NCBI GenBank assembly: GCA_903930165.1
Contig: CAIYXO010000189.1
Span: forward strand, 1 to 6,262
Source of the DNA: an uncultured Verrucomicrobiota bacterium
GTDB taxonomy: Bacteria; Verrucomicrobiota; Verrucomicrobiia; Limisphaerales; UBA9464
DNA: 6,262 bases
Direction of reading: 5' to 3'
Shown here piece by piece: positions 5,654 through 6,262 of the stretch (its first letter is position 1; every line of letters starts with the position of its first letter). The notes under the pieces were generated by a model, which was not told where the DNA came from, did no database searches, and was given only the letters and a program-made list of their open reading frames with translations. A program made the position numbers and the translations under genes.

Positions 5654-6262
5654 ATGCACATCCCGCTCGTCGCCCGCCTCCTTGGTCTCGTCCTCGCCTT
5701 CGGCGCGCTCCTCGCTCCCACGGCCATGGCCGAGAACCCGACTCCCTTCCTGCGCATCCTCCGTCAACCGGTGAGCCAGGGTGTCTTCGCCGGCGCCGAC
5801 ACCGAGCTTTCGGTCATCGCAGAGGGCAGTGCCCCCCTGACCTACCAGTGGTATCTGGGCAGCAACCTGTTGGTGGGTGCGACCAACAATTTCTTCACCA
5901 ACACCACCTTGGCGACGCTGGCGTTCAACAACACCTCGGTCACCAACGCCGGCGACTACAGCGTGCTGGTCCGATCCGGTTCCCTTGCCGTCACCAGCTC
6001 GGTGGCGAACCTCAAGGTGCAGGTCGGACTCCCCTCCATCCTCCGACTCGCCAACGCGTCGAACTCGGTCGTCCAGCTCACCAACGTCGTCGACAACGGC
6101 GGCGGTCCCGTGACGAACGTCACCCCGTGGAACCGCCACGTGTTCCCGATCTCGTTCACCATCCAGGGTGACGACCGGGCGGTCGCGCTTTCGCTGGGCT
6201 ATTCCAATGCCGTGGTCACCAATCCCCGCTTCGAGTTCCTCGCCGAGTACGCCGCCAGCACC
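5654..6262 (+). CDS. Exported Ig-like domain protein, possibly with a cohesin-like domain, N-terminal part (runs off right edge)
   Basis: 203 codons are present and remain open at the window's right end. Residues 1-26 form a clear signal peptide (Arg8, a long Leu/Val/Ala core, ending T-A-M-A before E-N-P). Residues 33-123 are an Ig-like domain: I-L-R-Q-P-V near its start, Y-Q-W-Y around Trp66 for the core tryptophan, and T-N-A-G-D-Y-S-V (97-104) for the D-x-G/A-x-Y-type strand F motif, closing with V-A-N-L-K-V. Residues from about 160 (H-V-F-P-I-S-F-T-I-Q-G-D-D-R-A-V-A-L-S-L-G-Y) resemble the first strands of a cohesin-type beta sandwich, as seen in other exported proteins with G-D-E-N-A-L-x-F-S-L-x-F-D; this second assignment is tentative because only about 40 residues are visible. 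Function cannot be named; adhesion or surface assembly is the usual role of such modules. It follows the CotH-domain gene on the same strand after 107 bases, so cotranscription is possible but not shown. The start lacks a Shine-Dalgarno sequence. Confidence 0.8.
   Translation, partial: MHIPLVARLLGLVLAFGALLAPTAMAENPTPFLRILRQPVSQGVFAGADTELSVIAEGSAPLTYQWYLGSNLLVGATNNFFTNTTLATLAFNNTSVTNAGDYSVLVRSGSLAVTSSVANLKVQVGLPSILRLANASNSVVQLTNVVDNGGGPVTNVTPWNRHVFPISFTIQGDDRAVALSLGYSNAVVTNPRFEFLAEYAAST

Noticed and set aside
5242..6171. Plus-strand open frame of 309 codons spanning the end of the CotH gene and the start of the next gene
   Set aside because: It is out of frame with both the C-terminal beta domain and the signal peptide/Ig-like domain at 5654, and its product is Pro/Arg-rich with no family resemblance.

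Overview
This window looks like chromosomal DNA from a GC-rich member of the Verrucomicrobiota, or a related PVC-group lineage. That placement is an inference. It rests on the very high GC content, on long exported proteins built from LTD, chitobiase-C-terminal-like, CotH and Ig-like modules, on the phrase style of the Ig-like domain (Thr-Asn-rich with a T-N-A-G-D-Y motif), and on start codons without Shine-Dalgarno sequences. I see no mobile element, CRISPR array, tRNA or rRNA.

Layout from left to right. (1) The first 124 bases hold the N-terminal end of an rsmD-type 16S rRNA methyltransferase on the minus strand, running off the left edge. (2) Diverging from it at 245-790 is a glutathione-peroxidase-family protein with a predicted signal peptide. 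(3) A strong GC hairpin with a T tract at 843-870 separates this gene from the convergent ilvH gene on the minus strand (898-1371). ilvH encodes the regulatory subunit of acetohydroxyacid synthase and stands without ilvB next to it. (4) The 290-base gap between ilvH and the next gene (1372-1661) holds a run of degenerate 7-base repeats, a 12-bp inverted repeat in the ilvH leader and a separate bulged hairpin. (5) From 1662 to 5546 a single 1294-residue exported protein fills most of the window. It has a CotH kinase-like core flanked on each side by a chitobiase-C-terminal-like module and an LTD module, plus extra N- and C-terminal beta domains. (6) On the same strand, at 5654, a second exported protein begins with an Ig-like domain and possibly a cohesin-like domain, and runs off the right edge.

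The left half is housekeeping: ribosome modification, peroxide defence and branched-chain amino acid synthesis. The right half is a cell-surface or secreted pair of multidomain proteins. The two halves show no evident functional link. No complete novel system can be demonstrated here. The least ordinary parts are the near-mirror-symmetric CotH protein and its exported neighbour, and the structured, repeat-bearing ilvH leader.
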